Shown one piece after another: positions 1-6,273 of a stretch of 6,696 bases of DNA. Position numbers and translations under genes: made by a program. The DNA comes from JBGLNJ01 sp964353405 (lineage in GTDB: Bacteria > Chloroflexota > Anaerolineae > Fen-1058), in NCBI GenBank assembly GCA_964353405.1, contig CAYGWJ010000109.1, forward strand, positions 1 to 6,696, in the 5' to 3' direction. Position 1 is the stretch's first letter; each line of letters opens with the position of its first letter. The notes beneath the pieces are model-generated. The model saw only the letters and a list, made by a program, of their open reading frames with translations, did no database searches and was not told the origin of the DNA.

Positions 1-1227
1 TCCTTGTGGATCAAACTTGGCTCCCTGCAAGGCCGGGTTGAATATACGAAAGTATGGCGCAGCATCCGTGCCCACACCCGCTGTCCACTGCCAGCCGCCG
101 TTGTTCGCGGCGGGGTCGCCATCCACGAGATGCCGCATGAACCACTGCTCACCCCAACGCCAATCCGTCAGCAAGTCTTTGACGAGGAACGAGGCAACGA
201 TCATACGGGCGCGGTTGTGCATCCAACCGGTCTCGTTCAACTGACGCATCGCAGCATCCACGACAGGATAGCCCGTGCGTCCCGCGCACCACGCGGCGAA
301 CTCGCCCTCGTCGTTGCGCCATTGGATATCGCGCAACTCGGCGCGGAACGCTTGCTTGTGCACATCGGGAAAGTGATACAAGATCGAAACATAAAACTCG
401 CGCCAGACAAGTTCGTTCAGCCACATCTCGGCGCTAGCCCGGGCTGACTGGGTTGGTGCAGCTTCGATGGCACTGTACGCGGCGACGGCAACCTGTCGAG
501 CGGAGAGCATCCCAAAACGCAGATAGGTCGAAAGCTGAGACGTGCCATCCCAATCCATTCGATTCCGACCAGTACCATAGCGGTAGATGGACGGATCGTC
601 CTGGTCTATAAACAGGCTAAGACGATGCTGGGCTTTTGCCTCGCCAGGCACAAAAGGAATAGACACGGGCAACGCCGGCTCGGACGGAATCGCTTCACTC
701 CTAATGCTAGCAGTGCAGATGCGCTCTGGCGCAGGCAACACCGAGCTGAGCGAAGGCGGCGTGAGCGCCTTCCACGCTCGGCTGAACGGCGTGAACACCG
801 TGTACGGTCTGCTGTCGGCTTTGAGCACCATGGCAGGCGGGTGAACCGTCAAGCTGCTGACCAGGCGCAGCGGCAGACTCGCTGCAACTTGCGCGTCGCG
901 CCGCCGAGCATATGGCGCAAAATCTTCCTCAGCAAAAATGGCCTGGGCGCTGGTCTCGGCCATCAATGCAGCCAGTTCTTGCTTTGGCCTACCTTGCCGA
1001 ACGATCAGCCGACTGCCTCTGGCGCGCAAATCGGCGTCGAGCTGGCGCAGTCCGCCGAGCAGAAACGCCAGCCGCTTTTCACTTACGTGCGGCGATTTCC
1101 ACAACGCCGGGTCAAGGACAAAGACAGGAACGACTTGCTTTGCTTCGGCCAGCGCAGCAGCAAGCGTCTGATTGTCGCTCAGACGTAAATCACGCCGAAT
1201 CCACCACAAGGCTACCGACGAGGACAC
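1..1227 (-). CDS. phrB: Class I deoxyribodipyrimidine (CPD) photolyase, 3' end cut off by window edge
   Basis: Light-driven, FAD-dependent repair of cyclobutane pyrimidine dimers. Translating the minus strand from GTG 1227 gives 409 uninterrupted codons. They start with the photolyase N-terminal strand (VALWWIRRDLRL) and run to PYFRIFNPALQGAKFDPQG at the window edge. Family length is about 470, so roughly 50-60 C-terminal residues lie outside. Seen: the FAD-site DGTS at residues 227-230 followed by YLRFGMLS, TGYPVVDAAMRQL from 318, GWMHNRARM, and DGDPAANNGGWQW near 368-381. The three electron-transfer tryptophans of E. coli photolyase (W306, W359, W382) match W303, W356 and W379, and the NN pair favours a repair enzyme over a cryptochrome. 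An upstream in-frame GTG at 1245 would overlap the desaturase stop as GTGA and add six residues. The choice between the two starts is open because neither has a strong ribosome binding site. It is the last visible gene of the operon. Confidence 0.95.
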   Translation of the reverse strand, partial: MSSSVALWWIRRDLRLSDNQTLAAALAEAKQVVPVFVLDPALWKSPHVSEKRLAFLLGGLRQLDADLRARGSRLIVRQGRPKQELAALMAETSAQAIFAEEDFAPYARRRDAQVAASLPLRLVSSLTVHPPAMVLKADSRPYTVFTPFSRAWKALTPPSLSSVLPAPERICTASIRSEAIPSEPALPVSIPFVPGEAKAQHRLSLFIDQDDPSIYRYGTGRNRMDWDGTSQLSTYLRFGMLSARQVAVAAYSAIEAAPTQSARASAEMWLNELVWREFYVSILYHFPDVHKQAFRAELRDIQWRNDEGEFAAWCAGRTGYPVVDAAMRQLNETGWMHNRARMIVASFLVKDLLTDWRWGEQWFMRHLVDGDPAANNGGWQWTAGVGTDAAPYFRIFNPALQGAKFDPQG

Positions 1228-1241
1228 TTGCTGATCTCGCT

Positions 1242-2744
1242 TCACAGTGCGTTTTCCGTCGGCGCAAAAGACACAGGCGGGCGCTGCTCCACCGGCACGC
1301 CTTGCTCCGCCAAAATCGAAGACGCCACGCGCAACCCGCCCAGTGCAACCGCCGCCGTGGATTGACCTGGAAAAATGCTATCGCCCACCATCCACACGCC
1401 AGGCATCTGGTGCGGCCCTAGTGCTTGCAGCAGGCGGTAGCGAGTTTGGGGTAAGCCCCCGACCCACCCCCTTGCACGGCGTGTAAAACGTTGAAATGTC
1501 ACCGGCGTGCCGGGCAGAATCAAATCGGCAGCATCACGCAATGCGGGCAGCGCCACTTGCGCGACTTTCAACACGCGCTCGGCATAGTCGGTCTTGCGCG
1601 CCTCATAAGTGGGCCGGTCGTGCTCGTACAATTCCCACCAAGCGGCGAGGTCAGTGTGTGTGCTGATCGTGAGCGCCCGGCGGCCTACGGGTGCTCGCTG
1701 CTTGTCCCAGGCCGGGCTGAGTGAAAGGAAAACGGTGTTGCCCTCGCCCATCGGTTCGCGCGCCACGACCTGATGATGCACAGGCCAGTTGACCGGCACG
1801 GCGGAATCATCCAGGCCGGCATACACCATGAAGGCTCCCCATCCCTCGCGGGGACGAGCGGGCAAATGCTGCAAATGGCGCGGCGCGTTTTCACCCAACA
1901 AACGCGCAACATTCAAAAGCGGCAGGTTGGCGATCACCATGTCGGCAGGGAATGTATCGCCCCTGTTGGTTTCCACTGCAACGGGCTTGCCTCGTTCAAC
2001 GACGATGCGGCTCGCCTCTTGACGAAAATGTACCTGTCCACCATTCCCACGCACGGCCTGCACCAACCTCTGGGCTATCGTCCCCATGCCGCCCTCCAGA
2101 TGCACGACACCACGCCGTGGCAGGTCCAGAGCCGCAGCACCGTAAAGGGCGTTCGCGCTTGCGCTGGTCGTCTGCGCCGAGATGAGCAACTGGGCATCTA
2201 CAAACAGGCGCAGCCGCTCAGACGCGCCACGCAGGTGCGCCTCGACCGGCTGAAGAGCATCGGCGATCAGCGATAGCTTGAGGTGACGGCGCATGTCATG
2301 GCCGAGCCAGGCCAGGCCCGTTTGAACAAGCTGCGCCAGCTCGCGCGGTGATTGCGGCGGCCACGTGGGCGAGCGCAACGCCAGGTCCCACAGCGCATCC
2401 GCCGTATCTTCCTGCCAGCGCCAGAACGCCTCGGCCTTCTCGCCAAAGGCAGTGCGATAGGCTTGCCAGCGTGACTCGTCTCCGCGGCGGGTCACCTGCG
2501 CGCCATCGGGCAGATGCACGACCATAGCCGGGTCGGCGGCATGCGCCGGCCACTGCTCGATCCCGGCCGATCGGGCGACCAGGTCCATCGGACCGCCCGG
2601 GTAAAAGCCCGCGGCCAACGTCGCGCCCACATCAAAGCGATAGCCCTGGTGATAAAATGTGCCCGCGCAGCCGCCTGGATAAACATGGGCTTCGAGCACG
2701 GTCACGTCCATTCCGGCGCGCGCGAGCACCGCCGCCGTCGTCAA
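1242..2744 (-). CDS. FAD-dependent phytoene desaturase / carotenoid isomerase-like oxidoreductase (COG1233), 5' end looks damaged
   Basis: Flavoprotein of the CrtI/CrtISO superfamily; the substrate cannot be told from sequence. From TTG 2744 it is 500 aa. Seen: GMDVTVLEAH and VYPGGCAGTF (residues 11-30, end of the second Rossmann strand plus the PGG turn) and RFDVGATL (36-43). A C-terminal FAD motif GVWMVGDSIFPGQS at about 449-462 is followed by AAVALGGLRVA. Odd: the first Rossmann strand and first glycine of GxGxxG are missing. The frame reads only A-A-G-V-G-G-L between an in-frame TGA (2765-2763, the stop of the upstream gene) and TTG. No ribosome binding site precedes TTG, while an ATG at 2766 overlaps that TGA as ATGA but is in the wrong frame. 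A deletion of 3n+2 bases just after that ATG would explain this. As it stands the protein may not bind FAD normally. Upstream is the SRPBCC gene; downstream the photolyase starts at or just past the stop. Confidence 0.88.
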   Translation of the reverse strand: MTTAAVLARAGMDVTVLEAHVYPGGCAGTFYHQGYRFDVGATLAAGFYPGGPMDLVARSAGIEQWPAHAADPAMVVHLPDGAQVTRRGDESRWQAYRTAFGEKAEAFWRWQEDTADALWDLALRSPTWPPQSPRELAQLVQTGLAWLGHDMRRHLKLSLIADALQPVEAHLRGASERLRLFVDAQLLISAQTTSASANALYGAAALDLPRRGVVHLEGGMGTIAQRLVQAVRGNGGQVHFRQEASRIVVERGKPVAVETNRGDTFPADMVIANLPLLNVARLLGENAPRHLQHLPARPREGWGAFMVYAGLDDSAVPVNWPVHHQVVAREPMGEGNTVFLSLSPAWDKQRAPVGRRALTISTHTDLAAWWELYEHDRPTYEARKTDYAERVLKVAQVALPALRDAADLILPGTPVTFQRFTRRARGWVGGLPQTRYRLLQALGPHQMPGVWMVGDSIFPGQSTAAVALGGLRVASSILAEQGVPVEQRPPVSFAPTENAL

Positions 2745-2762
2745 GCCGCCGACGCCCGCGGC

Positions 2763-3212
2763 TCATGGCGATGCGCCCTCCAGCGCACGACGCGTCTGCC
2801 AGCCGCGATAAGCAAACAAAAGAGGCAGGTTCAACCACATGCCGCCGCCTACGATCCACCACAGCCAATGCGATGACAACTCAGCCTGCACCTCGTCAAT
2901 CACCTCGGTCGTCGTCGCATCCACAGGCACGAACGAGTGGCGATGCACCCACTCTCGGAACGGCCCGCGCACCTGACGATCCACAAAACCGGTGTCCCAA
3001 ACCTGGTCAATCTGCGCCAGCCAGCGAATCGGCAGCGGCCCGAACCACATCGTAAAGCCTACCTCATCGCCGGCATGTTGAATCGTGGGTGCGCGATGGA
3101 TGCGCACGAACACGGGCGGCGGCGTGAGCACTGCCAGGCTGGCCGTCTGGCTATGAAACTCGGCAACAGCGGCCAGCGAAGCCCGCACGCGAAAGCGATG
3201 CTGGAATTTCAT
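2763..3212 (-). CDS. SRPBCC (START-like) family protein
   Basis: 149 aa starting MKFQHRFRVRASLAAVAEFH. This is the opening beta strand and helix of SRPBCC domains of the type often encoded beside, or fused to, TIGR01777 epimerases. Further family-like segments are FTMWFGPLPIRWLAQI and the strand DTGFVDRQVRGPFREWVHRHSF (residues about 54-91). The end is helical, with WWIVGGGMWLNLPLLFAYRGWQTRRALEG. Such domains form a deep hydrophobic pocket for lipids or polyketides; no catalytic role is visible. I see no signal peptide, although the C-terminal hydrophobic helix could touch a membrane. The start lies 12 nt after the stop of the epimerase gene, behind two extra copies of ATGAAATA and without a Shine-Dalgarno sequence, so initiation probably depends on ribosomes arriving from upstream. 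Its stop codon overlaps an ATG as ATGA at the next junction. Confidence 0.85.
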   Translation of the reverse strand: MKFQHRFRVRASLAAVAEFHSQTASLAVLTPPPVFVRIHRAPTIQHAGDEVGFTMWFGPLPIRWLAQIDQVWDTGFVDRQVRGPFREWVHRHSFVPVDATTTEVIDEVQAELSSHWLWWIVGGGMWLNLPLLFAYRGWQTRRALEGASP

Positions 3213-3230
3213 TATTTCATTATTTCATTT
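3211..3230 (-). repeat. Triple ATGAAATA tandem repeat at the TIGR01777/SRPBCC junction
   Basis: Reading the minus strand, three 8-base units starting ATGAAAT follow one another, with ATGs at 3228, 3220 and 3212. The first ATG overlaps the epimerase stop (ATGA). The first two ATGs each open a two-codon frame, ATG AAA TAA, and each TAA overlaps the next ATG as TAATG. Only the third continues as the SRPBCC gene. No Shine-Dalgarno sequence is visible, so stepwise termination and reinitiation is a reasonable inference. Confidence 0.8.
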
Positions 3231-4157
3231 GAGCAAATCACGCAGCGCGGATTCCATATCGGGAAAGCGGAACTGGAATCCCATCTGCTGCAATCGCTTG
3301 GGCATCTGCCGCTGACCGTCCAACACAAGCGTGGCCTTTTCGCCCAACAGCAGGCGCATGGCAAAGGCCGGCATCGGTATGAACGACGGTCGGCGCATCA
3401 CCTGGCCGATCACGCGGCTGAGGTCGGCGTTGGTGAGCGGATTTGGCGCGCACACGTTGAACGCGCCACGCGCGTCAGGATCGTCAATCAGAAACCGGAT
3501 TGCGCGCACCTGATCGCGGATGTGAATCCACGAGAACCACTGTTTGCCGCTGCCCAGCGGCCCGCCGACAAACAACTTGAATGGCAACAGCATAAAGGGC
3601 AGCGCGCCACCCTGCGTGCTCATCACCACGCCGGCCGTGCGGATCACGGCACGACGCACGCCCATCTCTTCAATATTGGCAGTGGTCGCTTCCCAGTCCA
3701 GACAAATCTTGGCGAGAGCATCGTCGCCCGCCGGCGTGCTCTCGGAAATTTCTTCGTCGCCGCGCACACCATAGTAACCCACCGCCGAAGCCTGGATCAA
3801 CACGCCAGGTTTTTGCTTCGCCGCTTCGATGGCCTGCTGGACCGCCATGCCAGCATTGACGCGGCTGCTGCGGATGAGTTGCTTGCGCTCTGGCGTCCAG
3901 CGTTTGGTCATCAACGCCACCATGTTTTCGCCGCCGATGCTTTCACCCGCCAGATTGACGACGGCATCCGCACCGTCAGCCAGCGCTCCCCAGCCAGAAG
4001 CCGTGCGGCCATCCCATCGCTCCGCGCGCACGCCAGCCGGGAGAATCGCCTTTTCAGGCGAGCGGCTGAGCACGATCACGTCATGATGGTCAGCGGCCAG
4101 ACTCTCTGCCAACGCCCGGCCAATCAAGCCCGTCCCACCAGTGATGATGATACGCAC
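3225..4157 (-). CDS. TIGR01777 family SDR epimerase (YfcH/SulA-like), with DUF1731 C-terminus
   Basis: 310 aa, normal length for the family, a short-chain dehydrogenase/NAD-epimerase fold of unknown substrate. Seen: the nucleotide-binding TGGTGLIG at residues 6-13; NLAGESI (68-74), then RWTPERKQLIRSSRV (86-100); SAVGYYG (124-130) with the active-site-like tyrosines; WFSWIHIRD (207-215); and a C-terminal DUF1731 segment at about 255-305 (RPSFIPMPAFAMRLLLGE, then QRQMPKRLQQMGF). Start GTG 4157-4155 is preceded by a strong GAGGAGG (4169-4163) at five bases. It is the first gene of the left operon and follows a probable promoter at 4238-4267. Some proteins of this group are annotated as cell-division inhibitors after SulA; I see no support for that role here. 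Its stop TGA overlaps an ATG that begins the repeat chain leading into the SRPBCC gene. Confidence 0.95.
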   Translation of the reverse strand: MRIIITGGTGLIGRALAESLAADHHDVIVLSRSPEKAILPAGVRAERWDGRTASGWGALADGADAVVNLAGESIGGENMVALMTKRWTPERKQLIRSSRVNAGMAVQQAIEAAKQKPGVLIQASAVGYYGVRGDEEISESTPAGDDALAKICLDWEATTANIEEMGVRRAVIRTAGVVMSTQGGALPFMLLPFKLFVGGPLGSGKQWFSWIHIRDQVRAIRFLIDDPDARGAFNVCAPNPLTNADLSRVIGQVMRRPSFIPMPAFAMRLLLGEKATLVLDGQRQMPKRLQQMGFQFRFPDMESALRDLLK

Positions 4158-4162
4158 GTATG

Positions 4163-4169
4163 CCTCCTC
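4163..4169 (-). promoter_or_regulatory. Strong ribosome binding site for the TIGR01777 gene
   Basis: GAGGAGG on the minus strand, five bases before GTG 4157. It fixes GTG as the start and is the best Shine-Dalgarno sequence in the window. Downstream genes of the operon have none as good. Confidence 0.85.
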
Positions 4170-4205
4170 AATTTAGAACTGTGTCGAGCACAACCTGGAC
4201 AAAGA

Positions 4206-4237
4206 GAGGGTGGCATCCCTCAGCGGACACCACCCTC
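4206..4237 (-). terminator. 13-bp hairpin after the DUF4397 gene (terminator or leader structure)
   Basis: On the minus strand GAGGGTGGTGTCC and GGATGCCACCCTC flank a six-base loop GCTGAG. The outer eight pairs are perfect and pairs nine and ten are G-U wobbles. The plus-strand transcript would instead have C-A and A-C mismatches there, so the stem is complete only in minus-strand RNA. It is followed by UCUUUG, a modest U tract, and lies about 26 bases past the DUF4397 stop. Most likely it terminates that gene; it could also be a leader structure or operator of the next operon. Confidence 0.55.
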
Positions 4238-4267
4238 ATTATACAACCGCACCACTTGGAATGTTAC
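4238..4267 (-). promoter_or_regulatory. Probable sigma-70-type promoter for the left operon
   Basis: A perfect -10 box TATAAT lies at 4243-4238. Eighteen bases upstream is GTAACA (4267-4262), which matches TTGACA at four of six positions and overlaps the stop codon of the DUF4397 gene. The expected start of transcription is near 4231, about 75 bases before the GTG of the TIGR01777 gene. The promoter directly abuts the inverted repeat at 4206-4237. Confidence 0.6.
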
Positions 4268-5054
4268 TTGTCCGCAGGAGCCTTGACCGTCGCCAGCCGA
4301 CCGCGCAACCCGATACCACCAAAGATCAAGAGAGCACCCGCCACGAGGATGAGCGCCACCATCGAGTTCTGTGAACCGCCCGTCGCCGGAAGGGTTGTCG
4401 GCATCTGAGCCGCCGCTGGAGAAGCGTCTACGCTGGGGACTGCCGTCAACGAAGGCTGACCACCCGCCAGACCCATCGCAAAGATCGTATAGACCGTCTG
4501 ATTATCGAACTTGACACCCGGAACGCTCAGGGCAACCGTGTTCGTGCCTGCCAGGCGAACTTCCAAGTCATACGTAGCAGCCGCTACTGGCAGATACTCG
4601 CCCACGCCCTTGAAGGCAACGTTCTTGAACAGCACCGGTCCATTCTTTACAGCAATGTCAACCGCCGGAGCATCGGGCGAAGCATGAACGAAGCGGACGT
4701 GCACCTTGCCATTTTCGGGAATCGCGTTGTTGTCTTCCAACACGAGCGGCGCAATGTTCGCCAGCTTACCCAGCGCGATCACGCTGTAATCTTTGCCCGC
4801 GCCAAAACCGAGCGTGCCCTTGATCACGACCGGCGTCGTCGCGCCCGCCGGAACCACCTGCACGTCATAGTTGCCGCCCGCCAGTTCCGCGTACGGCGTA
4901 ATGCCCTTGAAGGGCGCATTCTTGAACGCGGGTGCGCCATTCACCCACACGTCCACCGCCGGCGCATCCGGCGACGCATGAATCACACGCACGCGCGCTT
5001 TGGCATCCGCCGCAAAAGCCAAGTCGCCATCACCGCCACCAAACCCAACGCCAT
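4264..5054 (-). CDS. Two-repeat DUF4397 surface protein with LPATG sorting signal; signal peptide frameshifted
   Basis: Secreted protein of unknown function anchored to the cell surface. Two DUF4397 repeats are clear, each opening with an HASPDAPAVD motif: ARVRVIHASPDAPAVDVWVNG, running about 90 residues, then VHVRFVHASPDAPAVDIAVKNG and about 90 more. A linker leads to LPATGG, a hydrophobic helix (MVALILVAGALLIFGGIGL) and RGR, a sortase-type sorting signal. Odd: the uninterrupted frame runs up to TTG 5073 but there encodes a glycine-rich stretch unlike a leader. In the next frame ATG 5054 encodes MALGLVAVMAT, which joined to LAFAADAKA makes a good signal peptide with a likely cut near AFA/ADA. 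The join needs one extra T at about 5021-5022 (minus-strand CTT for CTTT). No good ribosome binding site precedes ATG 5054; in-frame ATG 5135 or GTG 5132, just after GAGAGGG, are alternatives. The gene is either broken at its 5' end or carries a sequencing error. Confidence 0.85.
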
Positions 5055-5174
5055 CACCCCGGCACTCGGCCAAGAATCTGAGCCAACACAGCCTGGTCGC
5101 CGGGCGTCAGGAACTCGCTGCGCCCACGTCACCATCCCTCTCAAGTGCCGCGAACTGACCGGGCCTTGGTTTGA

Positions 5175-5290
5175 ATGAGAAATCCCCCGTCAAATCATCC
5201 CTTTGGAACGCGCGGTGGGGTGGTGCGGGCGTTTGACCCGTGTATCGCCTGCGCGACGCATGAACTCCCCAAACGCGCGCCGGGCCTTAA
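5175..5290 (+). pseudogene. Fragment of a [NiFe] hydrogenase large subunit, C-terminal metal-binding motif
   Basis: At 5220-5270 the plus strand encodes VVRAFDPCIACATHELP. This matches the C-terminal L2 signature of [NiFe] hydrogenase large subunits (DPCxxCxxH, usually after an RAF/RAY/RSF triplet), whose two cysteines bind the Ni-Fe centre. The frame opens at ATG 5175 directly after an in-frame TGA, and residues before VVRAF (NHPFGTRGG) do not look like hydrogenase. Shifting frame around 5200-5220 gives L-W-N-A and similar pieces that resemble the usual LLN-VE stretch, so small indels are possible. The frame then runs into the terminator of the opposite-strand gene with no natural stop. I read it as a relic on the strand opposite to every other gene here. 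The match is short, so chance is unlikely but not excluded. Confidence 0.5.
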
Positions 5291-5325
5291 AAAGTGCGTC
5301 CACCCGGTTTACCAGGTGGACGCAC
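5289..5325 (-). terminator. Rho-independent terminator of the F420-oxidoreductase/hydrolase unit
   Basis: On the minus strand GTGCGTCCACC and GGTGGACGCAC form a perfect 11-bp stem (5325-5315 with 5304-5294) with a 10-base loop, followed directly by TTTTT (5293-5289). It lies 37 bases past the stop of the hydrolase-DUF11 gene. The plus-strand side has no T run, so it acts on minus-strand transcripts only. Confidence 0.92.
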
Positions 5326-5362
5326 ATCTCTCAAACGCGCGCCAGCGCCCCGATGTGAAAAC

Positions 5363-6247
5363 CTACTGCCCAAAGTTCCGCAGCGTCAGCGGCAGGAAGA
5401 TCAGGTAGGGCCGGGCGATCGTCAAGACCGCACTGGCTTGCGCCGGGTCGGCGTTGGCCGCAGTGACGTTGACGATGTTCTCCACCGTCGCGCCGCCAGT
5501 ACCGGTGATTGTGGCGCGGAAGCTGATCGTCGTCACGGTGTTGGTCGGCACGCTGGGCGCGCTCCAGGTGATCGTGTTGCCGTTCAGCGCCGCGCCGGAC
5601 TGCGTAATCCACGACGTGAACGCCACGCCGGCGGGCAGCACATCGGTCAGCCGGACGTTGGCGGCGATCTCGCCGACACTTTCATTGGATAGGCGGCCGC
5701 CCGTCGCCAATCCATCGTTCGACGCATAGATCGAAGCGACGGCAAAATTCGTCGCCGACAGATTGTCACTATCGGCGGGATACGACGCCCAGAACACAAT
5801 GCCCTGAATCACATCAGGATGCTTGCGGGCAAAACTCGCCGCCATGCTCCCGCCGAGCGAGTGCCCACCGATGGCCCAATGCTTGATCGAAGGAAAAGCC
5901 TCGATCACATCCGCCGCTTTGTCCACGCCCAAGACCGCCAGGTTCAGCGGCATCGGCGTTATGACGACGAGATAGCCCCGCGCCGCAATCGCATGAGCCG
6001 CGGGCGCATACGCGCGCGCGTCCACTTTGCCGCCGGGATAAAAGATCAAGCCCGTCGTCGGCGCAGTGATCGCGGGTCGAAACACAATCCACCGGCCTGT
6101 TTCGACCGCGACCTGCGCGTCCGATTGCAGCGCGGCCAACGCTTCCGGCATCGGCTGAGATGCATCACTTGCCCAGACAACAAAACCGCCCGCGCTCACG
6201 ACCAGCACGATTGCCACAGCGACGAGAACCCATTTGAGTTTGTTCAC
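5363..6247 (-). CDS. Chimeric membrane-anchored alpha/beta hydrolase fused to a DUF11 C-terminal domain
   Basis: 294 aa from GTG 6247. Residues 1-26 are an N-terminal membrane helix or signal (WVLVAVAIVLVVSAGGFVVW). Residues 50-180 are an alpha/beta hydrolase of the DUF/dienelactone-hydrolase-like type: FYPGGKVDARAYAP (69-82, oxyanion side), the nucleophile elbow GGHSLGG with Ser130, and SIYASNDGLAT with the likely acid Asp178. After about residue 184 the sequence changes to a DUF11 domain (AANVRLTDVLPAGVAF, 195-210, then TITWSAPSV), ending in RPYLIFLPLTLRNFGQ, a tail I associate with secreted Chloroflexota proteins. The hydrolase part therefore lacks the final segment with the catalytic histidine, and the DUF11 part lacks its first strand. 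The longer frame up to 6427 runs through the F420 gene and is rejected. GTG 6247 lies 26 nt after that gene's stop with a weak AAGG upstream. Probably secreted or tethered and unlikely to be an active esterase. Confidence 0.85.
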   Translation of the reverse strand: MNKLKWVLVAVAIVLVVSAGGFVVWASDASQPMPEALAALQSDAQVAVETGRWIVFRPAITAPTTGLIFYPGGKVDARAYAPAAHAIAARGYLVVITPMPLNLAVLGVDKAADVIEAFPSIKHWAIGGHSLGGSMAASFARKHPDVIQGIVFWASYPADSDNLSATNFAVASIYASNDGLATGGRLSNESVGEIAANVRLTDVLPAGVAFTSWITQSGAALNGNTITWSAPSVPTNTVTTISFRATITGTGGATVENIVNVTAANADPAQASAVLTIARPYLIFLPLTLRNFGQ

Positions 6248-6273
6248 ATCTGCCTTATGGTTGGAAACTTGTG

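Larger units (their letters stand above)
5074..5362. other. Stretch without an intact gene between the DUF4397 gene and the hydrolase-DUF11 gene
   Basis: Apart from the hydrogenase-like fragment (plus strand, 5220-5270) and the terminator (5289-5325), I recognise nothing firmly. Minus-strand frames hold short unrecognised peptides interrupted by stops, for example LTPGDQAVLAQILGRVPG ending at 5056-5058, and an overlapping 50-codon stretch at about 5110-5280. A TTGACG at 5195-5190 lacks a matching -10 box. No convincing promoter for the DUF4397 gene could be found. Confidence 0.5.

Noticed and set aside
625..1421. Overlapping plus-strand frames of 169-187 codons
   Set aside because: Antisense to the photolyase, arginine-rich, no motifs.
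2937..4286. 449-codon open frame on the plus strand
   Set aside because: Lies antisense to the SRPBCC and TIGR01777 genes, rich in R, H and A, with no family features; a shadow of high-GC codon use.
5055..5073. TTG 5073 as the start of the DUF4397 protein
   Set aside because: It gives a glycine-rich stretch with cysteine and no leader, while the adjacent frame encodes a hydrophobic leader.
5174..5195. TTGACG as a -35 box for the DUF4397 gene
   Set aside because: No acceptable -10 hexamer at 16-18 bases.
5110..5280. Minus-strand frame with FSFKPRPGQFAALERDGD
   Set aside because: No start, no family resemblance I recognise, and a stop at its end; it lies opposite the hydrogenase-like motif, so both cannot be coding.
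5693..5700. NotI-like site as proof of a cloning artefact at the fusion
   Set aside because: GCGGCCGC is expected by chance in GC-rich DNA; noted only because it sits at the junction.
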